Of a stretch of DNA of 32,142 bases, positions 1-7,729 are shown piece after piece. Positions within the stretch are counted from its first letter, which is position 1; every line of letters begins with the position of its first letter. The notes beneath the pieces were generated by a model that worked only from the letters and a program-made list of their open reading frames with translations, was not told the DNA's origin and made no database searches. Source of the stretch: Bradyrhizobium elkanii WSM2783 (GTDB taxonomy: Bacteria > Pseudomonadota > Alphaproteobacteria > Rhizobiales > Xanthobacteraceae); NCBI RefSeq assembly GCF_000472865.1, contig NZ_AXAP01000093.1, forward strand, positions 209 through 32,350. The letters run 5' to 3'. The translations under genes and the position numbers were made by a program.

Positions 1-585
1 CTGTTCATCACCGATCCGGTGCTGCAGCAGCAAGGCGCCAAGACCGCGTATTGGAAGACCGGCCATTCCTACATGAAGCGCCGCACCAACGAGCTTGGCG
101 CGCTCGCCGGCTTCGAGAAATCCGGCCACTTCTTCTTCAACAAACCGTTCGGCCGCGGCTATGACGACGGCCTGGTCTCGGCGATCGCGATCTGCGAGAT
201 GCTCGACCGCGCGCCCGGCAAGTCGATGGCCGACCTGAAGGACGCGCTGCCCAAGACCTGGTCGTCGCCGACGATGTCGCCGCATTGCGCCGATGAGGCC
301 AAATACGGCGTGGTCGACGCCGTGGTGAAGCACTTCGAGGGCCTGCAACAGCAGGGCGCCAAGATCGGCGGCCAGGCGATCCGCGATCTCGTCACCGTCA
401 ACGGCGTGCGCGTCACGGTGGAGGACGGCAGCTGGGGCCTGGTGCGCGCCTCCTCCAACAAGCCGGAACTGGTGGTGGTGGTCGAAAGCCCGGTCAGCGA
501 GCAGCGCATGCGCGACATGTTCGAGACCGTGGATAGCGTGCTGCGCACGCATCCGGAGGTCGGCGAGTACAATCAGAAGATCTGA
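1..585 (+). CDS. Phosphomannomutase/phosphoglucomutase, C-terminal part (5' truncated by window)
   Basis: The reading frame is open from base 1 and ends at TGA 583-585, so only about 194 C-terminal residues are visible. The segment GFEKSGHFFF matches the sugar-binding loop of the alpha-D-phosphohexomutase family, which carries an E-x-SGH core. The C-terminal domain contains VRASSNKPEL, which corresponds to the phosphate-binding loop of domain 4. The enzyme interconverts hexose 6-phosphate and 1-phosphate, supplying mannose-1-P for GDP-mannose or glucose-1-P for UDP-glucose. Either product fits the neighbouring gmd, fcl and galE genes. The active-site serine lies upstream of the window and cannot be checked. 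The mannose versus glucose preference is not decidable here, so no symbol is given. Confidence 0.9.
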   Translation: MFITDPVLQQQGAKTAYWKTGHSYMKRRTNELGALAGFEKSGHFFFNKPFGRGYDDGLVSAIAICEMLDRAPGKSMADLKDALPKTWSSPTMSPHCADEAKYGVVDAVVKHFEGLQQQGAKIGGQAIRDLVTVNGVRVTVEDGSWGLVRASSNKPELVVVVESPVSEQRMRDMFETVDSVLRTHPEVGEYNQKI

Positions 586-603
586 TTGAGCTGTTCGCCA
601 TGC

Positions 604-715
604 CCACCGTCATCATGCCTCGCGCATGCGGGCATCCAGTACTCCGCGGCGTCTCACTCGAAGACGAGTGTCTCTGGAATACTGGATCGTCCGCCTTCGC
701 GGGCGATGACAGTGG
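604..715. repeat. Long imperfect intergenic palindrome (rhizobial dispersed-repeat type)
   Basis: The left arm (604-645) and right arm (676-715) are imperfect reverse complements: both read, in opposite directions, a CCAC-(c/t)-GTCATC start and a (g)ATCCAGTA-TCC end. The centre holds a second small inverted repeat, CACTCG/CGAGTG, at 655-670. The element lies in the 347-base gap between the phosphohexomutase gene and galE and would fold into a hairpin of about 110 nt as RNA. The CCGTCATCGCCCGCG...GATCCAGTA-TCC type of arm is one I recall from Bradyrhizobium intergenic regions, so I infer a dispersed repeat rather than a gene. The rest of the gap (716-932) shows no gene. Confidence 0.7.
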
Positions 716-932
716 AGTGACGACTTACGCGGCCGCTCCGCAGTCGGCCGCCATCCATCGGGAAGGCGCCCGGCAACGTCCTTGATGACCGAGCGAAATT
801 CTTTCCGATCGATCTTGACATGCCGGCCTCTATCCCGCTGTCTACCCCTCGCATCGCACCTTTGCTTTCAACAGCTCTAGATTGTAGAGACTCTTTGCGC
901 CAACGCTCCTTGAGAACCCAATCTAGCGGAGA

Positions 933-1943
933 ATGACGATGATCCTTGTGACCGGCGGGGCCGGCTATATCGGCTCGCATGCTTGCGTGGCCTTGTTGGC
1001 CGCGGGCGAAGATGTCGTCGTATTCGACAATTTCTCCAACAGCAGTCCGATTGCCCTGCAGCGCGTCCAGCAGATTTGCGGCAAAGCGCTGATTGGCGTT
1101 GAAGGCGACATTCGCGACGAACGCGCGATCGAGCAGGTGCTGACGCAATACAACTGCACGGCCGTCATGCATCTTGCCGGTCTGAAATCCGTTCAGGATT
1201 CCGTTGCGCAGCCGCTCGAATATTACGATCAGAACGTTATCGGATCTCACCGGCTGCTGCGCGCGATGCAACGGTCGGGCGTCAAGAACATCGTGTTCAG
1301 CTCATCGGCCACTGTCTACGGCACCCCGAAATTTCTGCCCTATACCGAAGACCATCCCCTCAATCCCGTGAACCCCTATGGGCGGACCAAGCTCATCATC
1401 GAGGACATGCTCCGCGACCAATATGTCAGCGACTCGAGCTGGGGGATCGCCATATTGCGCTACTTCAATCCAGTCGGGGCGCACGAGAGCGGATTGATCG
1501 GCGAGGATCCCCGCGGCGTCCCCAACAATCTGGTCCCCTTCGTGGCTCAGGTTGCAATCGGACGACGCGAGCGATTGAACATATGGGGCGCCGACTACCA
1601 CACGCCTGATGGAACAGGCGTTCGCGACTACATCCATGTCATGGATCTCGCGCTCGGACACCTGTCCGCACTGAAGGCATTGGACAGTCCGAAATGCTTC
1701 TCGGTAAATCTCGGAACCGGTACCGGCAGCAGCGTGCTCGAAGTCGTTCGCGCTTTCGAAAAAGCGAGTGGCCGGCCCGTCCCATATGACATCAAGCCGC
1801 GTCGGGCGGGTGACATCGATGCCTACTACGCCGCCACGGAAACCGCGTCCCAACTGATGGGATGGAAAGCGGCCAGATCGCTCGAGACCATGTGCGCAGA
1901 TCATTGGCGCTGGCAGAGCAATAACCCCAATGGATATTGCTGA
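933..1943 (+). CDS. galE: UDP-glucose 4-epimerase
   Basis: This extended short-chain dehydrogenase interconverts UDP-glucose and UDP-galactose using bound NAD. The Rossmann motif GGAGYIG is at residues 8-14, the FSSSATVYG segment with the catalytic serine at about 122-130, and the catalytic Y-x3-K (Y149, K153) lies in NPYGRTK. The length of 336 aa is normal for GalE. The start at ATG 933 has a purine-rich AGCGGAGA just upstream. A small inverted repeat (CTCTA 875-879, TAGAG 885-889) lies in the leader. It stands alone between the phosphohexomutase and gmd and would supply galactosyl donors for the polysaccharide. Paralogous 4-epimerases acting on UDP-GlcNAc or uronates cannot be excluded by sequence alone. 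Confidence 0.93.
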   Translation: MTMILVTGGAGYIGSHACVALLAAGEDVVVFDNFSNSSPIALQRVQQICGKALIGVEGDIRDERAIEQVLTQYNCTAVMHLAGLKSVQDSVAQPLEYYDQNVIGSHRLLRAMQRSGVKNIVFSSSATVYGTPKFLPYTEDHPLNPVNPYGRTKLIIEDMLRDQYVSDSSWGIAILRYFNPVGAHESGLIGEDPRGVPNNLVPFVAQVAIGRRERLNIWGADYHTPDGTGVRDYIHVMDLALGHLSALKALDSPKCFSVNLGTGTGSSVLEVVRAFEKASGRPVPYDIKPRRAGDIDAYYAATETASQLMGWKAARSLETMCADHWRWQSNNPNGYC

Positions 1944-2150
1944 TCGTCACGAGTGAAGGCGCCGCTATCGACTGCGATATCCCGCCTCACGCGCAGGCCT
2001 CGATCAAGAATGGGCATCGATTCTCATTGCGCGCAGCGCCGCCCTTTCGGGCAGCGCTTTGCACCACGTGGCACCTTTTATCAAAGGACACGTTTCGCGG
2101 TTAATCCTGTTGGTCGATCGTACGACATGATCCGCCGGAAACTTCTATTC

Positions 2151-2166
2151 TGGCAGAATTATTGCG
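2151..2166 (+). promoter_or_regulatory. Sigma-54-like -24/-12 element upstream of gmd
   Basis: The sequence TGGCAGAATTATTGCG has GG at 2152-2153 and GC at 2164-2165, exactly 10 bases apart. That is the spacing of RpoN promoters (TGGCAc-N5-TTGCa). Two consensus positions deviate. It sits about 40 bases before the gmd start inside a 260-base gap that otherwise shows no gene. This is a pattern match only: no upstream activator site was identified. Confidence 0.35.
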
Positions 2167-2203
2167 TTATGTAACGGCGCAGAAATCTCGTTTTGGGGGC
2201 TTT

Positions 2204-3295
2204 ATGACGAAAAAGCGTGCTTTAATTACTGGCGTTACCGGTCAGGATGGTGCCTATCTGGCGGAACTCCTCCTGGAAAAAGGATACGAGGTCCACGGCA
2301 TCAAGCGCCGGGCTTCGCTTTTCAACACCGATCGAATTGACCACATTTATCTCGATCCCCACGAGGCCAATCCGCCATTCCGTTTGCATTATGGCGACCT
2401 CACGGACTCTTCCAGTCTGGTCCGTATCGTCGGCCAGGTCCAGCCGGACGAGATCTACAATCTCGCAGCGCAGAGCCATGTCGCCGTTTCATTCGAGGAA
2501 CCCGAATACACCGCAAATTCCGACGCGCTGGGCACGCTGCGCCTGCTCGAGGCCATCCGCATTGTCGGCCTGGAGAACAAGACACGCTTCTACCAGGCCT
2601 CGACTTCGGAATTGTACGGGCTTGTGCAGGAAATCCCGCAGAAGGAGACGACGCCCTTTTACCCTCGCTCGCCCTACGCCGTCGCCAAGCTCTATGCGTA
2701 CTGGATCACGGTCAACTACCGTGAAGCGTATGGAATGTACGCCTGCAACGGCATCCTGTTCAATCACGAGTCCCCGGTCCGCGGCGAGACATTCGTGACG
2801 CGCAAGATCACGCGGGCGCTGGCGCGGATCCATCTCGGGCTGCAGGACCGCCTCTACCTCGGCAACATGGACGCGCTACGCGACTGGGGTCACGCGCGCG
2901 ACTATGTCGAGATGCAGTGGATGATGCTGCAGCAGGACAAGCCGGATGACTTCGTGATCGCCACCGGCAAGCAGTATTCAGTGAGGGATTTCGTCAACCA
3001 CGCCGCGGCCGAGATCGGAATCAAGGTCCGATGGGAAGGCAGCGGGGTTCACGAGAAAGGCTATGACGAGGCGACCGGCAAATGCATCGTTTCGGTGGAC
3101 CCCCGCTATTTCCGGCCGTCGGAAGTCGCGACCCTGCTCGGCGATCCCTCCAAGGCAAAGCACAAGCTCGGCTGGGAGCCGAAGACCTCGTTCGAGGCGC
3201 TGGTCAAGGAAATGATGCAGGAAGATCTTGAATCGGCCAAGCGGGACGAACTGATCAAGCAGCACGGCTTCCGCTACTACGCGCGGCACGAATAG
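2204..3295 (+). CDS. gmd: GDP-mannose 4,6-dehydratase
   Basis: It converts GDP-D-mannose to GDP-4-keto-6-deoxy-D-mannose, the first step to GDP-L-fucose (or GDP-rhamnose). The NADP-binding motif GVTGQDG is at residues 10-16. The catalytic segment ASTSELYG (about 132-139) is followed by Y-x3-K (Y158, K162). The RRASLFNTDRIDH and NHESPVRGETFVTRKI segments are hallmarks of Gmd. Length is 363 aa, as expected. ATG 2204 is chosen over the upstream in-frame ATG at 2162 because it has a GGGGG ribosome-binding stretch just before it and because the family N-terminus begins at this point. The downstream partner is fcl on the opposite strand. Confidence 0.96.
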   Translation: MTKKRALITGVTGQDGAYLAELLLEKGYEVHGIKRRASLFNTDRIDHIYLDPHEANPPFRLHYGDLTDSSSLVRIVGQVQPDEIYNLAAQSHVAVSFEEPEYTANSDALGTLRLLEAIRIVGLENKTRFYQASTSELYGLVQEIPQKETTPFYPRSPYAVAKLYAYWITVNYREAYGMYACNGILFNHESPVRGETFVTRKITRALARIHLGLQDRLYLGNMDALRDWGHARDYVEMQWMMLQQDKPDDFVIATGKQYSVRDFVNHAAAEIGIKVRWEGSGVHEKGYDEATGKCIVSVDPRYFRPSEVATLLGDPSKAKHKLGWEPKTSFEALVKEMMQEDLESAKRDELIKQHGFRYYARHE

Positions 3296-3332
3296 GAAAA
3301 AAGGCGCCAGACGCGGACCGCTTGCGGCGATT

Positions 3333-3365
3333 GCTCGAGCGCATTGGTTATCCAACCGCTCGAGC
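3333..3365. terminator. Hairpin between convergent gmd and WcaI-like genes
   Basis: A perfect 9-bp inverted repeat, GCTCGAGCG (3333-3341) and CGCTCGAGC (3357-3365), is extended inside by TTGG/CCAA around a TTAT loop. It lies between two converging stop codons, where a bidirectional terminator is expected. There is no clear T-run on either side, so it may be a rho-independent-like or stabilising hairpin. Confidence 0.5.
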
Positions 3366-3397
3366 GTTTGACCAGCTTATTTGCCGGTCAGGCGCAC

Positions 3398-4696
3398 CTA
3401 CTCCTTGACCGGAAGCAACAGCGCTTCCGGCTGGAGCTGTGTCCCACCGCTGCTCTGCGGCCTGGCACTGTCATCATCAATGGATAGCATCTCCCTCAGC
3501 CACTGATGGATGATGCGTTCCCTGTTCCAACGTTCGAGCGCGCGCGTCCTGCCCTGCTTGCCCAGAACATTTCGAAGCGGCTCATCTTCGCCGAGCGCTC
3601 GGACAGCCTCGGCCAGCGCATTCGCATCGCCCGGCGGGACGACCAAACCGGCGCCCTCCACTTCATCGGCCAGCCCGGTACCCGATCCAGCCATAGCGAT
3701 GACCGGCCGCCCGGAGGAGAAGATGGCTCCGAGCTTGGAAGGCAGCACCAGATCTGCCGCCTCCGCTCGCTGCGGAATCAGGTGAATATCCGCGGTCGCC
3801 ATCAACGCGGCAAAACGATCGTTGGGCTGCACGCCAAGGAAATGGATGTTGCCGCGCCCCTGTGACATCTCCAGGAGCCTCGGCTTGTGAGGCCCCTCTC
3901 CGGCGAGAATGAAATGAACGTTGTGGTGACTTTCCTCGAGGGCAGAAGCCGCCTCCACGACGAGGTCGAGCCCCTGCTTATTCGACATCGTTCCCGAGTA
4001 GAGGGCGACGACGTCGTCTTCTCCAATCTTGAGCTCAGTTCGGAAATTGACCGTTGCGGGACCCGGAGTGATTGCGCCGGTGTCGATCCAGTTTCGGACC
4101 TCCCTCACCTTCTCCTGCGGAATTCCCTTCTCTTTGAGACGTCGCAACATCTGCGGTGAGATTGTGGAGACGCGGTCGAAGGATTTCAGGATTCTCGCTT
4201 CCGCGCGCAGCATCAGCCGACGGAGCCTTTGGTTCTGCAAAAGACCGAGATCAAAGGCCGCGTCCACCTCAAAGTCCTGCACATGAAGCCAGGATTTCGC
4301 CCCGGTCAGGCGTGCGGCGGCGGCGACGAGGGCCGCTGATGTCAGCGACGGCGCTACCGAAAGCATGATGTCGGGTCGCCACGAGAGCGCCGTCCGCACC
4401 AGAGGGATCGCACTCGCCATCGCAAACGACGCATGGTGAACGAGCCGCTTGGCCCCTGACGGACGGGCGGGCACGTAGATTGGCGTACGGATCACCTGCA
4501 CGCCATTCAGCTTTCTCGACCGGAAGTACCAGGATCTGAAGCCCCGCGGAATTCGCCACGCCGGATAATACGGCGGTGCGGTGATCACTCGGACGTCGTG
4601 GCCTTCGGCCACGAGACTTTCGCAGAGCTCAGTGTTGTATTTCGCGACACCGACAAGATCGGGCGCGTAGTTGATGCCCACCAGAAGTATGCGCAT
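3398..4696 (-). CDS. WcaI-like glycosyltransferase (GT4 family)
   Basis: This 432-residue GT-B enzyme begins with MRILLVGINYAPDLVGVAKY, which closely follows the start of the WcaI (colanic acid) glycosyltransferase group with its N-Y-x-P-E/D-x-x-G pattern. The C-terminal nucleotide-sugar domain contains ALYSGTMSNKQGLDLVVEA and LPSKLGAIFSSGRPVIA, the donor-binding region of family GT4. It transfers a sugar, in WcaI thought to be fucose, to a lipid-linked repeat unit on the cytoplasmic side of the membrane. It lies 63 bases after fcl on the same strand, so co-transcription is likely and fucosyl transfer is a reasonable guess. The actual donor is not shown by the sequence. Confidence 0.85.
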   Translation of the reverse strand: MRILLVGINYAPDLVGVAKYNTELCESLVAEGHDVRVITAPPYYPAWRIPRGFRSWYFRSRKLNGVQVIRTPIYVPARPSGAKRLVHHASFAMASAIPLVRTALSWRPDIMLSVAPSLTSAALVAAAARLTGAKSWLHVQDFEVDAAFDLGLLQNQRLRRLMLRAEARILKSFDRVSTISPQMLRRLKEKGIPQEKVREVRNWIDTGAITPGPATVNFRTELKIGEDDVVALYSGTMSNKQGLDLVVEAASALEESHHNVHFILAGEGPHKPRLLEMSQGRGNIHFLGVQPNDRFAALMATADIHLIPQRAEAADLVLPSKLGAIFSSGRPVIAMAGSGTGLADEVEGAGLVVPPGDANALAEAVRALGEDEPLRNVLGKQGRTRALERWNRERIIHQWLREMLSIDDDSARPQSSGGTQLQPEALLLPVKE

Positions 4697-4759
4697 TAAA
4701 TGCAGACCAAATCAAAGATGTTAAGTTTCTTAGTTTTTAGGCGAGATACTGCACTCCGT

Positions 4760-5740
4760 TCAGTTTGACGCACTGGGACTAAGCGCGAGATTGCGGCCGT
4801 ATCCGCGGAGAAAATCGGCGTAGGCCGCGGCGAGGCCGGCACGCATCGAAATCTGCGGGCGCCAACCGAGTTCGCGGATACGCGAGCTATCAAGCAGCTT
4901 GCGCGGGGTGCCGTTGGGCTTGCTGACGTCGAAGACGAATTTGCCCTGATAGCCGACGACCTCGGCGACCAGAGCGGCGAAATCCGCGATCGAGAGTTCG
5001 TCCCCGCTGCCGACATTGATCGGCATGTCCTGCGAATATCGCTTCAGAAGGAAGGCGCAGGCATCCGCCAGATCATCGACGTTGAGGAATTCGCGGAGCG
5101 GCGTGCCGGTGCCCCACACGGTAACCGTCGGCGCTCCCGCGAGCTTGGCTTCATGAAAGCGGCGGATCAGCGCCGCCGGAACGTGGCTGTGATCCGGATG
5201 ATAATTGTCGCCCTTGCCATAGAGATTGGTCGGCATGGCCGAGATGAAATCATCGCCGTATTGACGGCGATAGGCTTGGCACATCTTCAGACCGGCGATC
5301 TTGGCGATCGCGTACCACTCATTGGTCGGCTCGAGCGGGCCCGCCAGCAGTTGGTCCTCGCTGATCGGCTGCGTTGCGTGCTTGGGATAGATGCAGGACG
5401 ACCCCAAAAACAACAGGCGCTGAACCCCGATCGCGTGACTGGCACGCACCACGTTCAATTCGACCGAGAGGTTGTCGCAGAGAAAGTCGACCGGGAAATT
5501 GTTGTTGGCGCCGATGCCGCCGACTTTCGCGGCGGCATGCACCACGACATCAGGCCGGTTTGCCTCGAACCAGCGAAGCGTCGTCTCTTCCTTGGCAAGA
5601 TCGAGCGCGCTTCGGTCCGCTGTCAGGACCGTGCAATTCTCGGTTGAGAGCCGACGTACGATCGCTGAGCCGACCATACCTCGGTGTCCTGCGACAAAGA
5701 TTCGTTTATCTGCAAGATCGTAGTGAAAGGGCGCCATCAT
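4760..5740 (-). CDS. fcl: GDP-L-fucose synthase
   Basis: It is the epimerase-reductase that turns GDP-4-keto-6-deoxymannose into GDP-L-fucose with NADPH. The Rossmann motif GHRGMVG is at residues 18-24, FLGSSCIYPK at about 111-120, and the catalytic Y-x3-K (Y143, K147) lies in NEWYAIAKIAG, all typical of Fcl/WcaG. The frame extends 13 codons further upstream, but ATG 5740 (or the adjacent ATG 5737) is preferred because GGAAGGGGG lies directly before it and the family begins here. Length is 326 aa. It pairs functionally with gmd and is probably co-transcribed with the WcaI-like gene. In rhizobia this enzyme is also known as NolK in Nod-factor loci, but the context here is a polysaccharide locus. 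Confidence 0.95.
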   Translation of the reverse strand: MMAPFHYDLADKRIFVAGHRGMVGSAIVRRLSTENCTVLTADRSALDLAKEETTLRWFEANRPDVVVHAAAKVGGIGANNNFPVDFLCDNLSVELNVVRASHAIGVQRLLFLGSSCIYPKHATQPISEDQLLAGPLEPTNEWYAIAKIAGLKMCQAYRRQYGDDFISAMPTNLYGKGDNYHPDHSHVPAALIRRFHEAKLAGAPTVTVWGTGTPLREFLNVDDLADACAFLLKRYSQDMPINVGSGDELSIADFAALVAEVVGYQGKFVFDVSKPNGTPRKLLDSSRIRELGWRPQISMRAGLAAAYADFLRGYGRNLALSPSASN

Positions 5741-5814
5741 GCGCCCCCTTCCGCGTGCCCCGCGCGGAAAAACAGACAATCAAAACTCATTTCAAAAAAA
5801 GCCCAACACACGCT

Positions 5815-5838
5815 GCGCGCTTGCAGCCCCAAGCGCGC
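5815..5838 (-). terminator. GC-rich hairpin with downstream T-run between a small exported gene and fcl
   Basis: A perfect 9-bp inverted repeat, GCGCGCTTG (5815-5823) and CAAGCGCGC (5830-5838), has a 6-base loop. Read on the minus strand it is followed about 15 bases later by seven Ts (5794-5800). It could end the transcript of the 5999-6271 gene or act as an attenuator in the fcl leader. The long hairpin-to-T distance weakens the terminator call. Confidence 0.4.
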
Positions 5839-5886
5839 GAACTTGCTAACACAAGCTTCACCATTAGACAGCCCCACGCCCAACCT

Positions 5887-5903
5887 CACCATAGTTCATG
5901 GTG
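5887..5903. promoter_or_regulatory. Operator-like inverted repeat upstream of fcl
   Basis: CACCAT (5887-5892) and ATGGTG (5898-5903) form a perfect 6-bp inverted repeat with a 5-base centre. A third copy of the half-site occurs as TTCACCAT at 5857-5864, matching ATGGTGAA at 5898-5905. The gap 5741-5998 otherwise shows no gene. A repressor or activator site is a guess based on symmetry and position only. Confidence 0.25.
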
Positions 5904-5998
5904 AATGCAGAGAGCCGCACAAACTTGTGGCAACACACGGCGCAAGAAGGCAGCAGCGATTTAGCTATCGCGCCGGTGAAGCAGCTTCGTGCGGTGAT

Positions 5999-6271
5999 TT
6001 AGTAGGCGCGCCGAAGGACTGTTGTGCCGGGAGCAACGCAGACACGATCCCAATACCATCCGTACGGCGTTTCAACGCGGACGCGTGGACAACGACGCCA
6101 CGGCACGTAGCCGTAAGGATAAGGTTGCCCCCAGAAGGTAACGGCCTGCACGGCATTGTCTGCTCGAAGCATGGCGGCCGTTGCCGGCATCTGAACGGCG
6201 GCCGTGGCCGAACTTGCCATCACGGCAACGCCGAACGTCAACCCAATAGCCCCTGCGAATGTCTTGAGCAT
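5999..6271 (-). CDS. Small exported protein of unknown function
   Basis: This 90-residue protein has a clear signal peptide (MLKTFAGAIGLTFGVAVMAS, cleavage probably after SATA). The mature part is rich in aromatic residues and prolines (FWGQPYPYGYVPWRRCPRVR) and has two cysteines, which could form one disulfide in the periplasm. The start ATG 6271 has AGGGGG seven bases upstream. Small exported proteins with this W/Y/P-rich pattern are common in Bradyrhizobium, but I know of no function. It lies alone between the binding-protein gene and fcl. Confidence 0.7.
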   Translation of the reverse strand: MLKTFAGAIGLTFGVAVMASSATAAVQMPATAAMLRADNAVQAVTFWGQPYPYGYVPWRRCPRVRVETPYGWYWDRVCVAPGTTVLRRAY

Positions 6272-6452
6272 GAAAACCCCCTAGCCCCAACAGTGCATCC
6301 CAAAGCCCCGCCGTTGCTGGCAGTGACAGGGAAGCGAGAAATTGTGGAAATAAAGCCCCAATGGCGCTGAGTTTATCAATGCCAGAAACAGAGCGCAACT
6401 TGACCACGACGATCTACGCGCGGCTGTGGTTTATCGGCATCGGTCGCGGTGC

Positions 6453-7544
6453 TCAGGGGTTGCCGGGCCACGCCCCCGGGCCTTCGAGATCGGGCGAACG
6501 GCGGTAGACGTCACGGACGAAGCCGTAATTTACCGCTTGCGACAGCGGCACCGTCTCCTCTCCCAGCTTTGCGAACATCAAAATGTCACGCAGCGTTCGC
6601 CAGCGGCTTTCGTCATATTCCGCGATTCGCATCCCTGTCGGCGAGACGAGATCGCGCTGCTGCTGAAGGTCGAAGGTCACGCGCTCCGCCCGCAGGCGGG
6701 CGGGATCGAATCCCACGATCAGCGGCACGCTGCGTGCATAGTCACCATAGGCGAGCTGCCAGCCGCGGATGATGGCTCGCAGGGCCTGGCCGACGATGGA
6801 GGGGCGATCGTGGACGAGATCGGAGCTGGCAAAATAGACCTGGCCCGGCACGTGGATGGCATATTCCTGCGGCCTGATGATGTTGAGGCGGGGCATGGCG
6901 GCGTCGGAGGGCACCGGCCGCGCGCCGATGTCGGTGATGACAGCATCGACCTCGCCTGCGCGCAGAGCCTGCAGATTGTCGCGGTCAGCGACCTTGGTGA
7001 TCTGGCTGCGCGGCAGGCCGAGCTGCGCCATCATGGCGTCGAAAATCACCTCGCCCTCGCCTCCCCTGAGGACACCGACCCGCTTGCCGATGAGGTCGGC
7101 GGGACGCCGCAGCCCGGAGCTCTCGAGGGTGAGGATCGCGACGGAGGTGTCGAGGAAGCTGGCGGCGAATGCCGTGACGGGCACGCCGCGCCAGGCCGCC
7201 AGCAGGAACTTCTGCCCGGTTGTCACACCGATGGCATGCTCGCGTGCGACCATCTCGACAAAATCCGCGGTGGCTTTCTCCGCGACCGTGATCGTATGAC
7301 CATCCTGGGCGAACAATCCCTGCTGCTTGGCAAGCATCTCGCCGGCGAAGCGCGCACCGAAACGGCCGTCGAGGAAGATCGTTGTCTCGTTGCGCGCAGG
7401 CGTTGTGGTGCGCGCAGGAGCAATGTCGTCGCGCTTGAACGCCAGATAGGCGACACTGAGGATGACGAGCGCGGCGACCGCCAGCCAGGCCCGGCGATAT
7501 CTGCGTCGCGCGGCCTTGCGCGGGCGCCTGGACGTCCTGCTCAA
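6453..7544 (-). CDS. Membrane-anchored NMT1/SsuA-like substrate-binding protein
   Basis: The protein belongs to the periplasmic binding fold of ABC uptake systems of the NMT1/THI5/SsuA type (small organic ligands such as sulfonates or pyrimidines). Typical segments are FLDGRFGARFAGEMLAKQQG, the DLIGKRVGVLRGGEGEVIFD strand-loop, and EVDAVITDIG. Instead of a cleavable signal it has an arginine-rich start and one hydrophobic segment at about residues 19-35, suggesting an uncleaved anchor. No permease or ATPase gene is nearby. Start choice: the frame is open to a TTG at 7688, but that lacks a ribosome-binding site and would run into the wcaJ-like promoter region. TTG 7544 has GGAG upstream and gives 363 aa. 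Ligand and role in the locus are unknown. Confidence 0.78.
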   Translation of the reverse strand: MSRTSRRPRKAARRRYRRAWLAVAALVILSVAYLAFKRDDIAPARTTTPARNETTIFLDGRFGARFAGEMLAKQQGLFAQDGHTITVAEKATADFVEMVAREHAIGVTTGQKFLLAAWRGVPVTAFAASFLDTSVAILTLESSGLRRPADLIGKRVGVLRGGEGEVIFDAMMAQLGLPRSQITKVADRDNLQALRAGEVDAVITDIGARPVPSDAAMPRLNIIRPQEYAIHVPGQVYFASSDLVHDRPSIVGQALRAIIRGWQLAYGDYARSVPLIVGFDPARLRAERVTFDLQQQRDLVSPTGMRIAEYDESRWRTLRDILMFAKLGEETVPLSQAVNYGFVRDVYRRSPDLEGPGAWPGNP

Positions 7545-7620
7545 TGGGAGACTCCGCGAGATTTTCGCAACGCGCGCAGGGGTGAGATGCAAATGGGATA
7601 CAATGCCAGCATATTGAGTA

Positions 7621-7638
7621 AGGTTACCGTTCGGTATC
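7621..7638. promoter_or_regulatory. Operator-like palindrome in a divergent promoter region
   Basis: GGTTACCGTTCGGTATCC is an 18-base near-perfect palindrome (7 of 8 pairs) midway between the divergently transcribed binding-protein gene and the initiating transferase gene. The surrounding 185 bases are AT-richer than the genes, as expected for promoters. No clear -35/-10 pair stands out. The regulator is unknown. Confidence 0.3.
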
Positions 7639-7729
7639 CCTTGTTTTCGTTCACGTTTGGATTGATACGCTGAGGCCCGGCTGAGCAAGTATTTTCATCA
7701 ATTTTGTTTTGGCTGGCGGATACTTTTTT

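Noticed and set aside
600..785. 61-codon plus-strand open frame after the phosphohexomutase gene
   Set aside because: It is made mostly of the palindromic repeat 604-715, has no ribosome-binding site and no protein-like pattern.
815..843. TTGACA before galE as a sigma-70 promoter
   Set aside because: The -10 position at 17-base spacing reads CTGTCT, too poor a match to call a promoter.
1953..2174. 73-codon open frame between galE and gmd
   Set aside because: Arg-rich composition with no domain and no ribosome-binding site; it covers the putative gmd promoter.
6426..7673. 415-codon plus-strand frame opposite the binding-protein gene
   Set aside because: High-GC shadow: the opposite strand has clear binding-protein motifs, while this frame is His/Arg/Asp-rich without motifs.
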